Shown piece after piece: positions 24,653-34,406 of a DNA stretch of 64,000 bases. Origin of the DNA: Streptomyces sp. NRRL WC-3742 (lineage in GTDB: Bacteria; Actinomycetota; Actinomycetes; Streptomycetales; Streptomycetaceae); the NCBI RefSeq assembly GCF_000720635.1, contig NZ_JOCF01000025.1, positions 1-64,000 on the forward strand. Reading direction: 5' to 3'. The position numbers and the translations under genes were made by a program. Numbering within the stretch: the first letter of the stretch is position 1; each line of letters opens with the position of its first letter. The notes beneath the pieces are model-generated. The model saw only the letters and a list, made by a program, of their open reading frames with translations, did no database searches and was not told the origin of the DNA.

Positions 24653-25552
24653 TCAAGGTACCAAGATCCTCAACGCCTCCCGTTCGACTTTCACCTCCAC
24701 CGGCAGGGCCGCGATGAACTCCCCGTCCGCGTACGCCGTGATGCCCGGAGACTCGATGCGCAGCGCCTCCGTCCGCAGGGTGGTGACCTCGGAGCGCTGT
24801 ACGTGGGTGCCCTTGAAGAGGGTGGGGAAGAAGCGGGCGACGCGCAGGCGCGGCATGGCGTCGACCAGCGTCACGTCGAAGAGCCCGTCGTCCGGCAGGG
24901 CGCCGGGGCACATCAGCATGCCGCCGCCGTAGCTGCGGGTGTTGCCGATCGCGGCGAGGGTCAGGTCGCGTTCGATGACGGTGCCGTCGGCGAGGGTGAG
25001 GCGGAACGGCAGGGGGCGCAGGTTGGCGAACTCGATGAGGATCGCCAGGTTGTAGCGCATCCGGCCGCGCGGCCAGCGCAGGCGGTTGGTGCGGTCGCTG
25101 ACCAGCGAGTCGAAGCCGGTGGCCAGCACCGAGCCGAAGTAGCGCACCGCGCCGTCGGGGCCGGTGATGCGGCCGAGGTCGACGGTGCGGGTGCGGCCGG
25201 CGGCGATGACCTCGGCGGAAGCCTCGGGGGAGCCGAGGGGCAGCCCGTACTCGCGGGCGTGGTCGTTGCCGGTGCCCGCCGGTATGACCCCGAGGGGGAC
25301 GGCGGTGCCGGCGAGCGCCTGGATCGCGAGGTTGATCATGCCGTCCCCGCCGACGACGGCGAGGGCGTCGACCCCGTCCGCCACCGCCTCGCGCGCCAGC
25401 CGCCCGGCGTCCTGCGCGCTGCGCCCCGCGTGGGCGTCGACGCGGACGCCGAGGGCCCGCAGCCGGGCGACGGCCCGCTCGGCGGCGGGGCCGGCGTGGC
25501 CGACCCCCGCCGCCGGGTTGGTGAGCACGGCCACTCGTCGGACGCCGCCCAC
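24653..25552 (-). CDS. Diacylglycerol/lipid kinase (DagK-family)
   Basis: 299 aa. GTG at 25552 overlaps the TAG of the upstream flavoenzyme gene (TAGTG). The catalytic NAD-kinase-like domain has LTNPAAG, the VVGGDGMINLAI phosphate loop (GGDGT-x-N-E in most members; here Met-Ile-Asn) and LGVIPAGTGNDHA. The C-terminal beta domain (about 140-299) includes a GGMLMCPGALPDDGLFDVTLV stretch typical of YegS/DgkB lipid kinases. It would phosphorylate diacylglycerol or a related lipid to phosphatidate using ATP. Operon context with an ether-lipid-type enzyme supports a role in phospholipid remodelling. Confidence 0.9.
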   Translation of the reverse strand: MGGVRRVAVLTNPAAGVGHAGPAAERAVARLRALGVRVDAHAGRSAQDAGRLAREAVADGVDALAVVGGDGMINLAIQALAGTAVPLGVIPAGTGNDHAREYGLPLGSPEASAEVIAAGRTRTVDLGRITGPDGAVRYFGSVLATGFDSLVSDRTNRLRWPRGRMRYNLAILIEFANLRPLPFRLTLADGTVIERDLTLAAIGNTRSYGGGMLMCPGALPDDGLFDVTLVDAMPRLRVARFFPTLFKGTHVQRSEVTTLRTEALRIESPGITAYADGEFIAALPVEVKVEREALRILVP

Positions 25553-27174
25553 TACGGGATCAGCTTGCCGGGGTTGAGGATGCCCGCCGGGTCGAGTTCG
25601 GCCTTGACGGCGCGCAGGATGCGCACGCCGAGGTCGCCGATCTCGTCGGTCATCCAGGGCCGGTGGTCGGCGCCGACCGCGTGGTGGTGGCTGATGGTGC
25701 CGCCCGAGCGCATGATCGCGTCGCAGGCGGTCCGCTTGGCGGCGGCCCACTGCTCCAGCGGCTCCTCGCCGAGGGCGGCGACGACGGTGAAGTAGAGGGA
25801 GGCGCCGGTCGGGTAGACGTGCGAGATGTGGCAGAGCACCAGCGCGCCGGGCAGGGCTTCGGTGAGGGCGGCGGTGACGGCGAAGCGCAGGCCCGCGAGG
25901 TTGCCCCAGCCGGTCGCGGTCTCCAGGGTCTCGCACAGGGCGCCCGCGTCGAGCAGGGAGTCGCGCAGGTAGGGGGCGTTGAAGCGGCCGTGCTCCCAGG
26001 CGCGGGCGGGGGCCTCGCCGAGGGAGGTGCCGCCGGCGGCGAGGAGGGTCTCCCGGGTGAGGCGGTGGCGGGCCGCGACCTGCTCGGCGGTGCCCTCGAA
26101 GACGGTGACGGCCAGGCAGCCGGTGACGGCCGGGGTGTCGCCGATCTTCTCGGTCATGGCGAGGTTGACCATGGTCTCGGCCTCGTCGGAGAGCCGGATG
26201 ACGGTCGGCCCGGTGCCCTGCTGCTCGACGGCGCGCAGCGCGTCCGTCCCGGTGGTGAAGTCGGGGAAGCTCCACGCCTCGTACGCCTTGACGGCGGGCA
26301 GGCGGTGCACGCGCAGGCGCACGGCGGTGATGACGCCGAGGGTGCCCTCGGAGCCGAGGAAGAGCTGGCGCAGGTCGGGGCCGGCGGCGGAGGCGGGGGC
26401 GCGGCCGAGGTCGAGGACGCCGGCGGGGGTGACGACGCGCAGGCCGCGCACCATCTCGTCGAAGCGCCCGTACCCGGCGGAGTCCTGGCCGGAGGAGCGG
26501 GTGGCGGCGAACCCGCCGATGGTGGCGTAGCGGAAGCTCTGCGGGTAGTGGCCGAGCTCCCAGCCGCGTTCGGCGAGCAGCGCTTCGGCCGCCGGGCCGG
26601 TGAGGCCCGCGCCGAGGACGGCCTCGCCGGAGGTCTCGTCGAGGGCGAGGAGCTGGTCGAGGCGGCGCAGGTCGAGGGAGACGACGGCCCGCAGGCCCCC
26701 GCGCTCGGGGTCGAGGCCCCCGACCACGCTGGTGCCGCCGCCGAAGGGGACGACGGCGAGGCGGAGTTCGGCGCAGAGGGCGAGGACGGCGGCGATCTCG
26801 TTCTCGTCGCCGGGCAGGACGACGGCGTCGGGCGCGTCCTGGGCGGCGCGGCTGCGGCGGCGCAGCAGGTCGGGGGTGGACTTGCCGCCGGCGCGGGGCA
26901 GCCGGTCGGCGTCGGCGGCGCTGACGTGCGCCTCGCCGACGGTCGCGGCGAGCGCCTTCAGGTCCTCGGGCCCGATCCGGGAGGGGGCGAGGAGGACCTC
27001 GTCCGCGCCGGGGCCGGGCGCGGCGTCGCCGGTGACCCCGAGGGCGGCCGCGAGCAGGCCCTTGACCTCGGCGGGCAGCTCCTTCGCGAGGGCCGGGTCG
27101 CCCCAGGCGTTCCACTTCATGGGGGGGAGCGGCAGCGCGGCGCCGTCCGGTCCTGCTTGCGTCTCTGGTGCCAT
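25552..27174 (-). CDS. FAD-linked oxidase, alkyl-DHAP synthase-like
   Basis: 540 aa, ATG 27174. FAD_binding_4 domain with VVPFGGGTSVVGG as the pyrophosphate-binding loop, then the FAD-linked oxidase C-terminal domain ending DPAGILNPGKLIP. The KWNAWGDP start, YPTGASLYFT and ISHHHAVGADHRPWM stretches, the last with the histidine cluster, are those of alkyldihydroxyacetonephosphate synthases rather than lactate or glycolate oxidases. AGPS swaps the acyl group of acyl-DHAP for a fatty alcohol, the first ether-lipid step; the bacterial reaction is unproven. Followed by a lipid kinase and divergent from TetR-glpD, the source of DHAP. Confidence 0.88.
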   Translation of the reverse strand: MAPETQAGPDGAALPLPPMKWNAWGDPALAKELPAEVKGLLAAALGVTGDAAPGPGADEVLLAPSRIGPEDLKALAATVGEAHVSAADADRLPRAGGKSTPDLLRRRSRAAQDAPDAVVLPGDENEIAAVLALCAELRLAVVPFGGGTSVVGGLDPERGGLRAVVSLDLRRLDQLLALDETSGEAVLGAGLTGPAAEALLAERGWELGHYPQSFRYATIGGFAATRSSGQDSAGYGRFDEMVRGLRVVTPAGVLDLGRAPASAAGPDLRQLFLGSEGTLGVITAVRLRVHRLPAVKAYEAWSFPDFTTGTDALRAVEQQGTGPTVIRLSDEAETMVNLAMTEKIGDTPAVTGCLAVTVFEGTAEQVAARHRLTRETLLAAGGTSLGEAPARAWEHGRFNAPYLRDSLLDAGALCETLETATGWGNLAGLRFAVTAALTEALPGALVLCHISHVYPTGASLYFTVVAALGEEPLEQWAAAKRTACDAIMRSGGTISHHHAVGADHRPWMTDEIGDLGVRILRAVKAELDPAGILNPGKLIP

Positions 27175-27201
27175 GCGTTACAGTTTCACACATCATGTCA
27201 A
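27157..27201. promoter_or_regulatory. Overlapping divergent promoters between flavoenzyme and tetR genes
   Basis: Only 20 bp separate the two start codons. For tetR: TTGCGT (27157-27162), 16-bp spacer, TACAGT (27179-27184), 10 nt before ATG 27195, so its -35 lies inside the flavoenzyme coding region. For the flavoenzyme: a perfect TTGACA read on the minus strand at 27196-27201, overlapping the tetR ATG; its -10 is less clear. A TetR operator would block both. Confidence 0.6.
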
Positions 27202-27797
27202 GTAGTAACGACGATTTCGCGCCCGCTGCCGACTCCCGCAGCACCGACGACGCCATCCTGGACGCCGCCGCCGACCTGATCGTCCACCTCGGCGTGCGCC
27301 GCACCCAGCTGGCCGAGATCGCCCGCCGCGCCGGGGTCAGCCGCCCCACCGTCTACCGGCGCTGGCCGGACGTGCGGGCGGTCATCGGCGCCCTCCTCAC
27401 CCGGGAGATCCTCGCCACCATCCAGGGCGGCGCCGCCCTCGCCTTCGCCGACCTCGACTCCTTCGTCGAGCGCATCGTCGACGTGGCCGTGCGCCTGCGC
27501 GACCACCCGGTGCTCGGCGCGCTGCTCCACTCCGAAGACTCCGACCTGCTGCTCGAGTACGTCGTCGAGCGGCTCGGCACCAGCCAGCGCGGCCTGCTCG
27601 AGGCCCTGCGCGCCGGCATCGAGCAGGGCCAGGCCCACGGCTCGGTCCGGCCCGGCGAGCCCGTCGAACTCGCCGCCATGGTGCTGCTGATAGCCCAGTC
27701 CACCGTCCAGTCCCACCGCATGGTCGCCTCCCTGCTCCCCGAGGCCGCCTGGCGCCGCGAACTGGCCAGAGCACTGAACGGATACCTCGCGCCGTGA
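27195..27797 (+). CDS. TetR-family regulator
   Basis: 200 aa from ATG 27195; the longer frame from 27168 would overlap the divergent gene. N-terminal TetR helix-turn-helix: ILDAAADLIVHLGVRRTQLA followed by ARRAGVSRPTVYRRWPDV (recognition helix). The all-helical C-terminal half (about 75-200) is the ligand-binding/dimer domain. It probably autoregulates and controls the divergent alkyl-DHAP synthase-like operon from the 20-bp shared promoter, as well as glpD, whose GTG overlaps its stop (GTGA). Ligand could be a fatty acyl or glycerol-phosphate compound; not evident from sequence. Confidence 0.92.
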   Translation: MSSSNDDFAPAADSRSTDDAILDAAADLIVHLGVRRTQLAEIARRAGVSRPTVYRRWPDVRAVIGALLTREILATIQGGAALAFADLDSFVERIVDVAVRLRDHPVLGALLHSEDSDLLLEYVVERLGTSQRGLLEALRAGIEQGQAHGSVRPGEPVELAAMVLLIAQSTVQSHRMVASLLPEAAWRRELARALNGYLAP

Positions 27798-29362
27798 CCC
27801 CCAAGGGCAACCCCCACGCCGGAACCAGCCGACTCGACGCCCAGCGCCGCAGGACGGACCTCGACGACCTCGCCGCAGCGCCCCGCATCGACCTGCTGGT
27901 GATCGGCGGCGGCGTCACCGGCGCCGGGGTCGCCCTGGACGCCGCCTCACGCGGGCTGCGCACCGTCCTCGTCGAATCCCGCGACCTCGCCTTCGGGACG
28001 AGCCGCTGGAGCTCCAAGCTCGTCCACGGCGGACTGCGCTACCTCGCCACCGGACGGATCGGCGTGGCCCGCGAGAGCGCGATCGAACGCGGCGTGCTGA
28101 TGACCCGCACCGCCCCGCACCTCACCCGCGCCATGCCCCAACTCGTGCCGCTGCTCCCGGACCTGCTGAACGCCGGACAGGTGGCCCTGATCCGCGCCGG
28201 CTTCCACGCCGGGGACGTGCTGCGCCGCAGCGCCGGCACCCCGGGCAGCCTCCTGCCGCGCGTGCGCCGCATCGACGCCGCCCGCACCCGCCGGCTCGTG
28301 CCCGGGGTGCGGACGGACGGGCTGCGCGGGGCGCTGGTCGCCCACGACGGCCAACTCGTCGACGACGTACGGCTGGTGGTCGCCCTCGCCCGTACCGCCG
28401 CGCAGTACGGGGCGACGGTGCTGACCAGGGTGCGGGCCGAGGAGGTCACCGGCACCTCGGCGCGACTGGTGGACACCCTCACCGGGGAGCGCCTGGACCT
28501 CCGGGCGAGCGCGGTGATCAACGCCACCGGCGTGTGGGCCGACCAGGTCGACGCCTCCATCAAGCTGCGCCCCAGCCGGGGCACCCACCTGCTGGTCGAC
28601 GCCGCCGCCCTCGGCCACCCGACCGCCGCGCTCACCGTCCCGGTGCCCGGCTCCGTCAGCCGCTTCGTCTTCGCGCTGCCGCAGCAGCTCGGCCGCGTCG
28701 CCATCGGGCTCACCGACGAGGACGCGCCCGGCCCGGTCCCGGACGAGCCGCAGCCCAGCGACGACGAGGTGACCTTCCTCCTCGACACCGTCAACGCCGC
28801 CCTCGCCACCACCCTCACCCGCGCGGACCTGCGCGGCGCGTACGCGGGGCTGCGCCCGCTGATCGACACCGGCGGCGGCAGCACCGCCGACATCTCGCGC
28901 GAGCACGCGGTGCTGGAGTCCCCGAACGGCGTGATCACCGTCGTCGGCGGCAAGCTCACCACCTACCGGCGGATGGCCCAGGACGCCGTCGACACCGCCG
29001 TCCGCCTGCGGGGCCTGCCCGGGCGCGCCTGCTGGACGGCCCGCCTGCCGCTGATCGGCGCCCCGGGCCACCGGGACAGCCGCCCGGTGGAGGCTTCCGC
29101 CCTGCCCGCCTCGCTGCTCGCCCGGCACGGGGGGCTGGCCCACGAGGTGCTGGGCGCGGGGGAGTTGGAGTCGATCGCGGAGGGCCTGGACGTGACCCGC
29201 GCCGAGATCGTCTACGCCGTCACCCACGAGGGCGCCCTGGACGCCTCCGACGTCCTGGACCGTCGCACGCGCCTGGGCCTCGTCCGCGAGGACGCCGACC
29301 GGGCCCGCGCGGCCGTCGAGGAGATCGTCGGCGAGCTGGTGGAGGAGATCCGCCCGGCCTGA
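27794..29362 (+). CDS. glpD: Glycerol-3-phosphate dehydrogenase (GlpD-type)
   Basis: 522 aa, GTG 27794. The FAD Rossmann motif LLVIGGGVTGAGVALDAASR is followed by the GlpD signatures SSKLVHGGLRYL and, later, VVGGKLTTYRRMAQDA. A C-terminal helical domain (about 400-520) has HEVLGAGELESIAEG. The enzyme oxidises glycerol-3-phosphate to dihydroxyacetone phosphate at the membrane, feeding electrons to quinone. Co-transcribed with tetR; its product DHAP is the backbone precursor for the divergent alkyl-DHAP synthase-like enzyme. The 3' end is followed by a direct repeat and a strong terminator. Confidence 0.93.
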   Translation: MTPKGNPHAGTSRLDAQRRRTDLDDLAAAPRIDLLVIGGGVTGAGVALDAASRGLRTVLVESRDLAFGTSRWSSKLVHGGLRYLATGRIGVARESAIERGVLMTRTAPHLTRAMPQLVPLLPDLLNAGQVALIRAGFHAGDVLRRSAGTPGSLLPRVRRIDAARTRRLVPGVRTDGLRGALVAHDGQLVDDVRLVVALARTAAQYGATVLTRVRAEEVTGTSARLVDTLTGERLDLRASAVINATGVWADQVDASIKLRPSRGTHLLVDAAALGHPTAALTVPVPGSVSRFVFALPQQLGRVAIGLTDEDAPGPVPDEPQPSDDEVTFLLDTVNAALATTLTRADLRGAYAGLRPLIDTGGGSTADISREHAVLESPNGVITVVGGKLTTYRRMAQDAVDTAVRLRGLPGRACWTARLPLIGAPGHRDSRPVEASALPASLLARHGGLAHEVLGAGELESIAEGLDVTRAEIVYAVTHEGALDASDVLDRRTRLGLVREDADRARAAVEEIVGELVEEIRPA

Positions 29363-29417
29363 GGCGTGGCCCGATGTACGGCCTGAGACGCGGTTTGAGG
29401 CGTGGCCCGATGTACGG
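29360..29417 (+). repeat. Direct repeat spanning the glpD stop
   Basis: A 22-bp sequence starting TGAGGCGTGGCCCGATG and ending TACGG occurs at 29360 and, exactly, at 29396 (36-bp period). The first TGA is the glpD stop; the second is in the same frame. Confidence 0.88.
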
Positions 29418-29429
29418 GCTGAGAGCAAA

Positions 29430-29467
29430 GGGGCCCGCCACCACGCGCGTGCGTGGTGCCGGGCCCC
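29430..29467. terminator. Strong bidirectional terminator
   Basis: GGGGCCCG, one mismatch, then CACCACGC, loop GCGT, and the matching right arm to CGGGCCCC: 16 of 17 pairs. It lies between convergent glpD (+) and the VOC gene (-). Confidence 0.85.
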
Positions 29468-29474
29468 TGCGTCG

Positions 29475-29819
29475 TTACGGCTTGACGGGAGCCTGGAGGG
29501 CCCAGAGCCGCCCGTCGGGGTCGCGGACGGTCATCAGCCGGGTGCCGAAGTGGGTGTCCTCGAAGGGGGTCACCACCTCGAGGCCCTCGGCGGCCACGAA
29601 CGCGTCGGCGTCCTCGACCGCGAGGACCAGCTGGACGGAGGTCTCGCGGTCGGCCGGGACCTCGGCGATGAAGACGCTCGGGCTGCCGCCGTTGCGCAGT
29701 TGGCCGGAGTTGTGGTCGGTCTCGAACTCCAGCTCGTAGCCCAGGCCCTGGAAGAACTTCGCGGCCTTGCCCCAGTTGTGGGTCTCCATGAACACGGCTT
29801 CGATGCCTCGGGTCGTCAT
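29475..29819 (-). CDS. VOC-superfamily (glyoxalase-like) protein
   Basis: 114 aa; ATG 29819 with GAGGAGGA just upstream. Two beta-alpha-beta-beta-beta modules of the vicinal oxygen chelate fold: HNWGKAAKFFQGLGYELEFE and, in the second half, DTHFGTRLMTVRDPDGRLWA, where RDPDGRLW is the family's closing motif. Could be a glyoxalase, dioxygenase or antibiotic-sequestering protein. Translated directly behind a ribbon-helix-helix regulator (1-nt gap), so the pair is one unit under the CTAG-array operator. Confidence 0.88.
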   Translation of the reverse strand: MTTRGIEAVFMETHNWGKAAKFFQGLGYELEFETDHNSGQLRNGGSPSVFIAEVPADRETSVQLVLAVEDADAFVAAEGLEVVTPFEDTHFGTRLMTVRDPDGRLWALQAPVKP

Positions 29820-29820
29820 G

Positions 29821-30000
29821 TCAGTCCTCCTCGATGGACGGGTGCTCGTTCTCCGGGCGCGGGTCATCGAGGTAGGCGCGCAGGGCCTCGGCGACGAGCG
29901 CCGACAGCGACAGCTCCGACTCGATGGCGCGGTACTTGACCTGCTTGATCAGCTCGATCGGCAGGTAGACGTTGAACTGCTTCACTTCCTCGTTTCCCAC
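29821..30000 (-). CDS. Ribbon-helix-helix (CopG/Arc-type) regulator
   Basis: 59 aa from GTG 30000, or 54 aa from GTG 29985, which has a close GAGG; the longer form fits a leaderless start. Classic RHH layout: beta-strand VKQFNVYLP, helix [16 protein letters not shown], turn, helix [17 protein letters not shown], then a charged tail. RHH dimers insert the beta-strand pair into the major groove, usually on short tandem sites. The 4 x 8 bp CTAG array directly upstream is the obvious autoregulatory operator. Cotranscribed with the VOC gene, whose expression it should control. Confidence 0.87.
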   Translation of the reverse strand: MGNEEVKQFNVYLPIELIKQVKYRAIESELSLSALVAEALRAYLDDPRPENEHPSIEED

Positions 30001-30010
30001 ACCATGGATG

Positions 30011-30042
30011 CTAGCACGCTAGATTGCTAGCAACCTAGCGAT
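30011..30042. promoter_or_regulatory. Operator: four tandem 8-bp CTAG units
   Basis: CTAG occurs at 30011, 30019, 30027 and 30035, an exact 8-bp period. The four-base tails are CACG, ATTG, CAAC and CGAT. CTAG is rare in such GC-rich DNA and is self-complementary. Array starts 10 bp upstream of the RHH gene's GTG and covers the expected promoter (minus-strand TAGCAT and TTGCTA). Spacing equals that of MetJ met boxes, the best-known tandem RHH operator. Confidence 0.8.
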
Positions 30043-30074
30043 GAGGTGCCACGGGGGGATGAGAGGAGTGGCGA

Positions 30075-30371
30075 TCAGCGCGCGGTGCGCTCGGGCATCG
30101 GGTGGTGGGCGCCGGCGAGTTCGAGGGTGCAGGCGAGCGGGTGCTCGGACGCGCCGGTGCGCTCCAGGCGGATGGCGAGCGGGGTGGGCGGCTCCTCGGC
30201 GAGCTGGCCGGACAGGAGGAGCGGGTAGACGCCGTGGCCGTGTACGCGGTGGAAGGCGCACTCCTTGCCGTCCACCAGCAGCTCGGTCTCCGTGATCACG
30301 GTGCCGGAGCGGACGTTGACGGTGACGGAGTGCCCGTTCTCGTCGAGGTGGAAGCTGTACCGCCTGCGCAT
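30075..30371 (-). CDS. Hypothetical protein
   Basis: 98 aa; ATG 30371 with GGGAGG upstream. Mostly beta-strand: RRRYSFHLDENGHSVTVNVR, then VDGKECAFHRVHGHGVYPLL and a C-terminal Glu/His-containing strand set. No signal peptide, no membrane segment, no recognised family. It is read towards the RHH operator but separated from it by about 30 bp, so it is probably its own unit. Confidence 0.7.
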   Translation of the reverse strand: MRRRYSFHLDENGHSVTVNVRSGTVITETELLVDGKECAFHRVHGHGVYPLLLSGQLAEEPPTPLAIRLERTGASEHPLACTLELAGAHHPMPERTAR

Positions 30372-30541
30372 GGGGGCCTCCCGCCGGGCGCCGTGGGATT
30401 CACCGCCAGTCTAGGTCGGCCGCCCGGACCCGGCGCTCCGGAGGTGCGCTCCGGCCGACGCCGTCCGGGGGGTGGCGGTTCCCGGGGGTAGCCCGGAAAA
30501 ATACCAGGGGGGAGCCCGCCCGCAGGCGGATTCTCGCGATC

Positions 30542-30557
30542 TCTACAGTGTTGTAGA
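30542..30557. promoter_or_regulatory. Palindrome in the terD promoter
   Basis: TCTACA-GTGT-TGTAGA, perfect 6-bp arms, 33 bp before the terD start. It overlaps a possible -10 (TACAGT) and could bind a repressor or activator of terD. Confidence 0.5.
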
Positions 30558-30590
30558 TTCGTCCGCAGGGAGAGATCCGAGGAGGGCATT

Positions 30591-31166
30591 GTGGGAGTTT
30601 CGCTGGCCAAGGGCGGCAACGTCTCGCTGAGCAAGGAGGCGCCGGGTCTGAGCGCCGTGATCGTGGGGCTCGGCTGGGACGTTCGCACCACCACCGGGGC
30701 CGACTACGACCTGGACGCCAGTGCGCTGCTGTGCAACGCGCTCGGCAAGGTGGTCTCGGACCAGCACTTCGTCTTCTTCAACAACCTGCGCAGCCCCGAG
30801 GGTTCGGTCGAGCACAGCGGCGACAACCTGACCGGTGGCGGCGACGGCGACGACGAGCAGATCAAGGTGGACCTCGCCCGGGTGCCGTCCGACGTGGCCA
30901 AGGTGGTGTTCCCGGTGTCGATCTACGACGCCGACGCGCGCCTGCAGAACTTCGGCCAGGTCCGCAACGCGTTCATCCGCATCGTGAACCAGGCCAACGG
31001 CCAGGAGCTCGCCCGCTACGACCTCACCGAGGACGCCTCCACCGAGACCGCGATGGTCTTCGGCGAGCTGTACCGCAACGGCGTCGAGTGGAAGTTCCGC
31101 GCCATTGGGCAGGGCTACGCCTCCGGTCTGCGCGGCATCGCGACGGACTACGGCGTGAACGTCTGA
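30591..31166 (+). CDS. terD: TerD-family stress protein
   Basis: 191 aa, GTG 30591 with GGAGGG 4 nt upstream. A full TerD domain: [20 protein letters not shown] start, [17 protein letters not shown], the [20 protein letters not shown] calcium-binding region and [19 protein letters not shown]. Usual length. TerD proteins bind Ca2+ and form part of the tellurite/oxidative-stress and phage-resistance-linked Ter system. No terB/terC/terZ neighbours here, so this is an orphan copy, common in streptomycetes. A palindrome in the promoter and a good terminator show it is a single-gene unit. Confidence 0.96.
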   Translation: MGVSLAKGGNVSLSKEAPGLSAVIVGLGWDVRTTTGADYDLDASALLCNALGKVVSDQHFVFFNNLRSPEGSVEHSGDNLTGGGDGDDEQIKVDLARVPSDVAKVVFPVSIYDADARLQNFGQVRNAFIRIVNQANGQELARYDLTEDASTETAMVFGELYRNGVEWKFRAIGQGYASGLRGIATDYGVNV

Positions 31167-31197
31167 GACGAGTGACCGGGTTCCGACCCCGGTCCCC

Positions 31198-31232
31198 GCC
31201 CCGGCCCCGCAGCGAGTGCGGGCCGGGGCTTT
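31198..31232 (+). terminator. terD terminator
   Basis: GCCCCGGCCCCGCA pairs with TGCGGGCCGGGGC (one bulged C), 5-nt loop, followed by TTT: close to a classical intrinsic terminator. Confidence 0.85.
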
Positions 31233-31286
31233 GTCGTGCCTGCCGAGTTCGCGCCTCTCCGGCCTTTCAAGCCTTTCGGGCTTTTG

Positions 31287-31331
31287 GGCCTATGCAACTA
31301 GTTGCATAGGCCGGACGCCGTCCCCTACTCT
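31287..31331. promoter_or_regulatory. Perfect 26-bp palindrome and promoter of fadH-like gene
   Basis: Arms GGCCTATGCAACT and AGTTGCATAGGCC (31287-31312), no spacer. A TTGCAT -35 (31302-31307) lies in the right arm and TACTCT -10 (31326-31331) follows at 18 bp, so a bound protein would block the promoter. The AT-rich TATGCAACTAGTTGCATA core looks like MarR-family operators, but no such gene is adjacent. Confidence 0.8.
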
Positions 31332-31338
31332 TCGGTAA

Positions 31339-33414
<2,076 letters not shown>

Positions 33415-33433
33415 GGCCCGGCGGTCGGCCGGT

Positions 33434-33466
33434 GCGGGGATCGCTCTGACCTGGGGCGATCCCCGC
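33434..33466 (+). terminator. Terminator of fadH-like gene
   Basis: Perfect 11-bp stem GCGGGGATCGC / GCGATCCCCGC, 11-nt loop, 20 nt after the stop codon. Confidence 0.8.
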
Positions 33467-33550
33467 CCGGCGCGCCCGGCGCGGGCCCCGGTGGGACACT
33501 GGTGCTTCCGTCCCTGCCCGAATTCTCGACTCTCTCGACCGGGGGCCCCA

Positions 33551-34318
33551 ATGTCGTCCCTTCCGAGGTCTCTCCACGCCCTCACCGCCGCCGCCCTGTG
33601 CGCGGCGGTCGCCCTGGGCCCGGCCCACCTCGCGGCCGCCGCGGCTCCGGCCGCCGCGGCTCCGGCCGCCGCCGCTCCGGCCGACGAACTCCCGACTGCC
33701 GACCAGCTCAAGGCGGCGCTGCTCAGCGCCAACGACCTGGGCCCGCAGTCCGGTTTCAGCGAGGCACCCCCGCAGAGCCCCAGCCCGGGCGAGAACCCCA
33801 GCCCCGTGAGCGGCTGCGACGCACTGTCCGCGCTCCTCAACTCCCATGCCGGGCAGCCGACTCCGGCCGTCCCCCACGCCGAGACCGAGCTCGACGGCCC
33901 CGGCGGCAGCCCGATGGTGACGGAGTCCCTCACCGCGGAGCCCCTGGACAAGGTGAACACCGACTTCGCCAAGGCCACGGACGCGTTCAAGACCTGCACG
34001 ACGGTCACCTTCGACGCGGGCACCCCCGACGAGGTGACCCTCAAGGTCAGCCCCATCACCCTCGGCGACCGCCAGGACGCCCCCGCCGTCCGCCTCGACG
34101 GCACCATCGGCGGCGTACAGCTCAACGCCTACATCGGCATCGAGCGCTTCGGCACGGTCGGCATGGCCTTCGGCTTCTTCCAGCGCGACGAGTCCTCCTC
34201 CCAACTCGCCTCCTTCCAGTACCGCACGGCCGTCGCGAAGGCCGAACGCACCCTGGGCACGAAGGCGGGCTCCACCACCCCGCCGACGGCGACGCCCACC
34301 CCGGGCACGGCGGTCTGA
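33551..34318 (+). CDS. Secreted protein, function unknown
   Basis: 255 aa from ATG 33551. A signal peptide (PRSLHALTAAALCAAVALG) leads into an Ala-Pro tract encoded by three 15-bp tandem repeats (33641-33685, AAPAA units). The mature part has two Cys (SGCDALSALL and FKTCTTVTF) and a fold of strands and helices that recalls the PknH-type or DUF3558-like extracellular sensor domains (ATDAFKTCTTVTFDAG), but this match is weak. The tail is a Thr/Pro linker. No lipobox, so probably released or cell-wall associated. Confidence 0.75.
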   Translation: MSSLPRSLHALTAAALCAAVALGPAHLAAAAAPAAAAPAAAAPADELPTADQLKAALLSANDLGPQSGFSEAPPQSPSPGENPSPVSGCDALSALLNSHAGQPTPAVPHAETELDGPGGSPMVTESLTAEPLDKVNTDFAKATDAFKTCTTVTFDAGTPDEVTLKVSPITLGDRQDAPAVRLDGTIGGVQLNAYIGIERFGTVGMAFGFFQRDESSSQLASFQYRTAVAKAERTLGTKAGSTTPPTATPTPGTAV

Positions 34319-34345
34319 GCCGAGCCGGTGTGAGCCGAGCCGGTC
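34316..34345 (+). repeat. 15-bp duplication starting at the stop codon
   Basis: TGAGCCGAGCCGGTG at 34316-34330 is followed at once by TGAGCCGAGCCGGTC. The first TGA is the secreted protein's stop; the second is a same-frame backup. Confidence 0.88.
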
Positions 34346-34406
34346 GGAGCCCGGGCCCTGTCCCGGGCCTAGGCTGATCGTCTGCCTTGGACAGCGGGGG
34401 GGAAGC

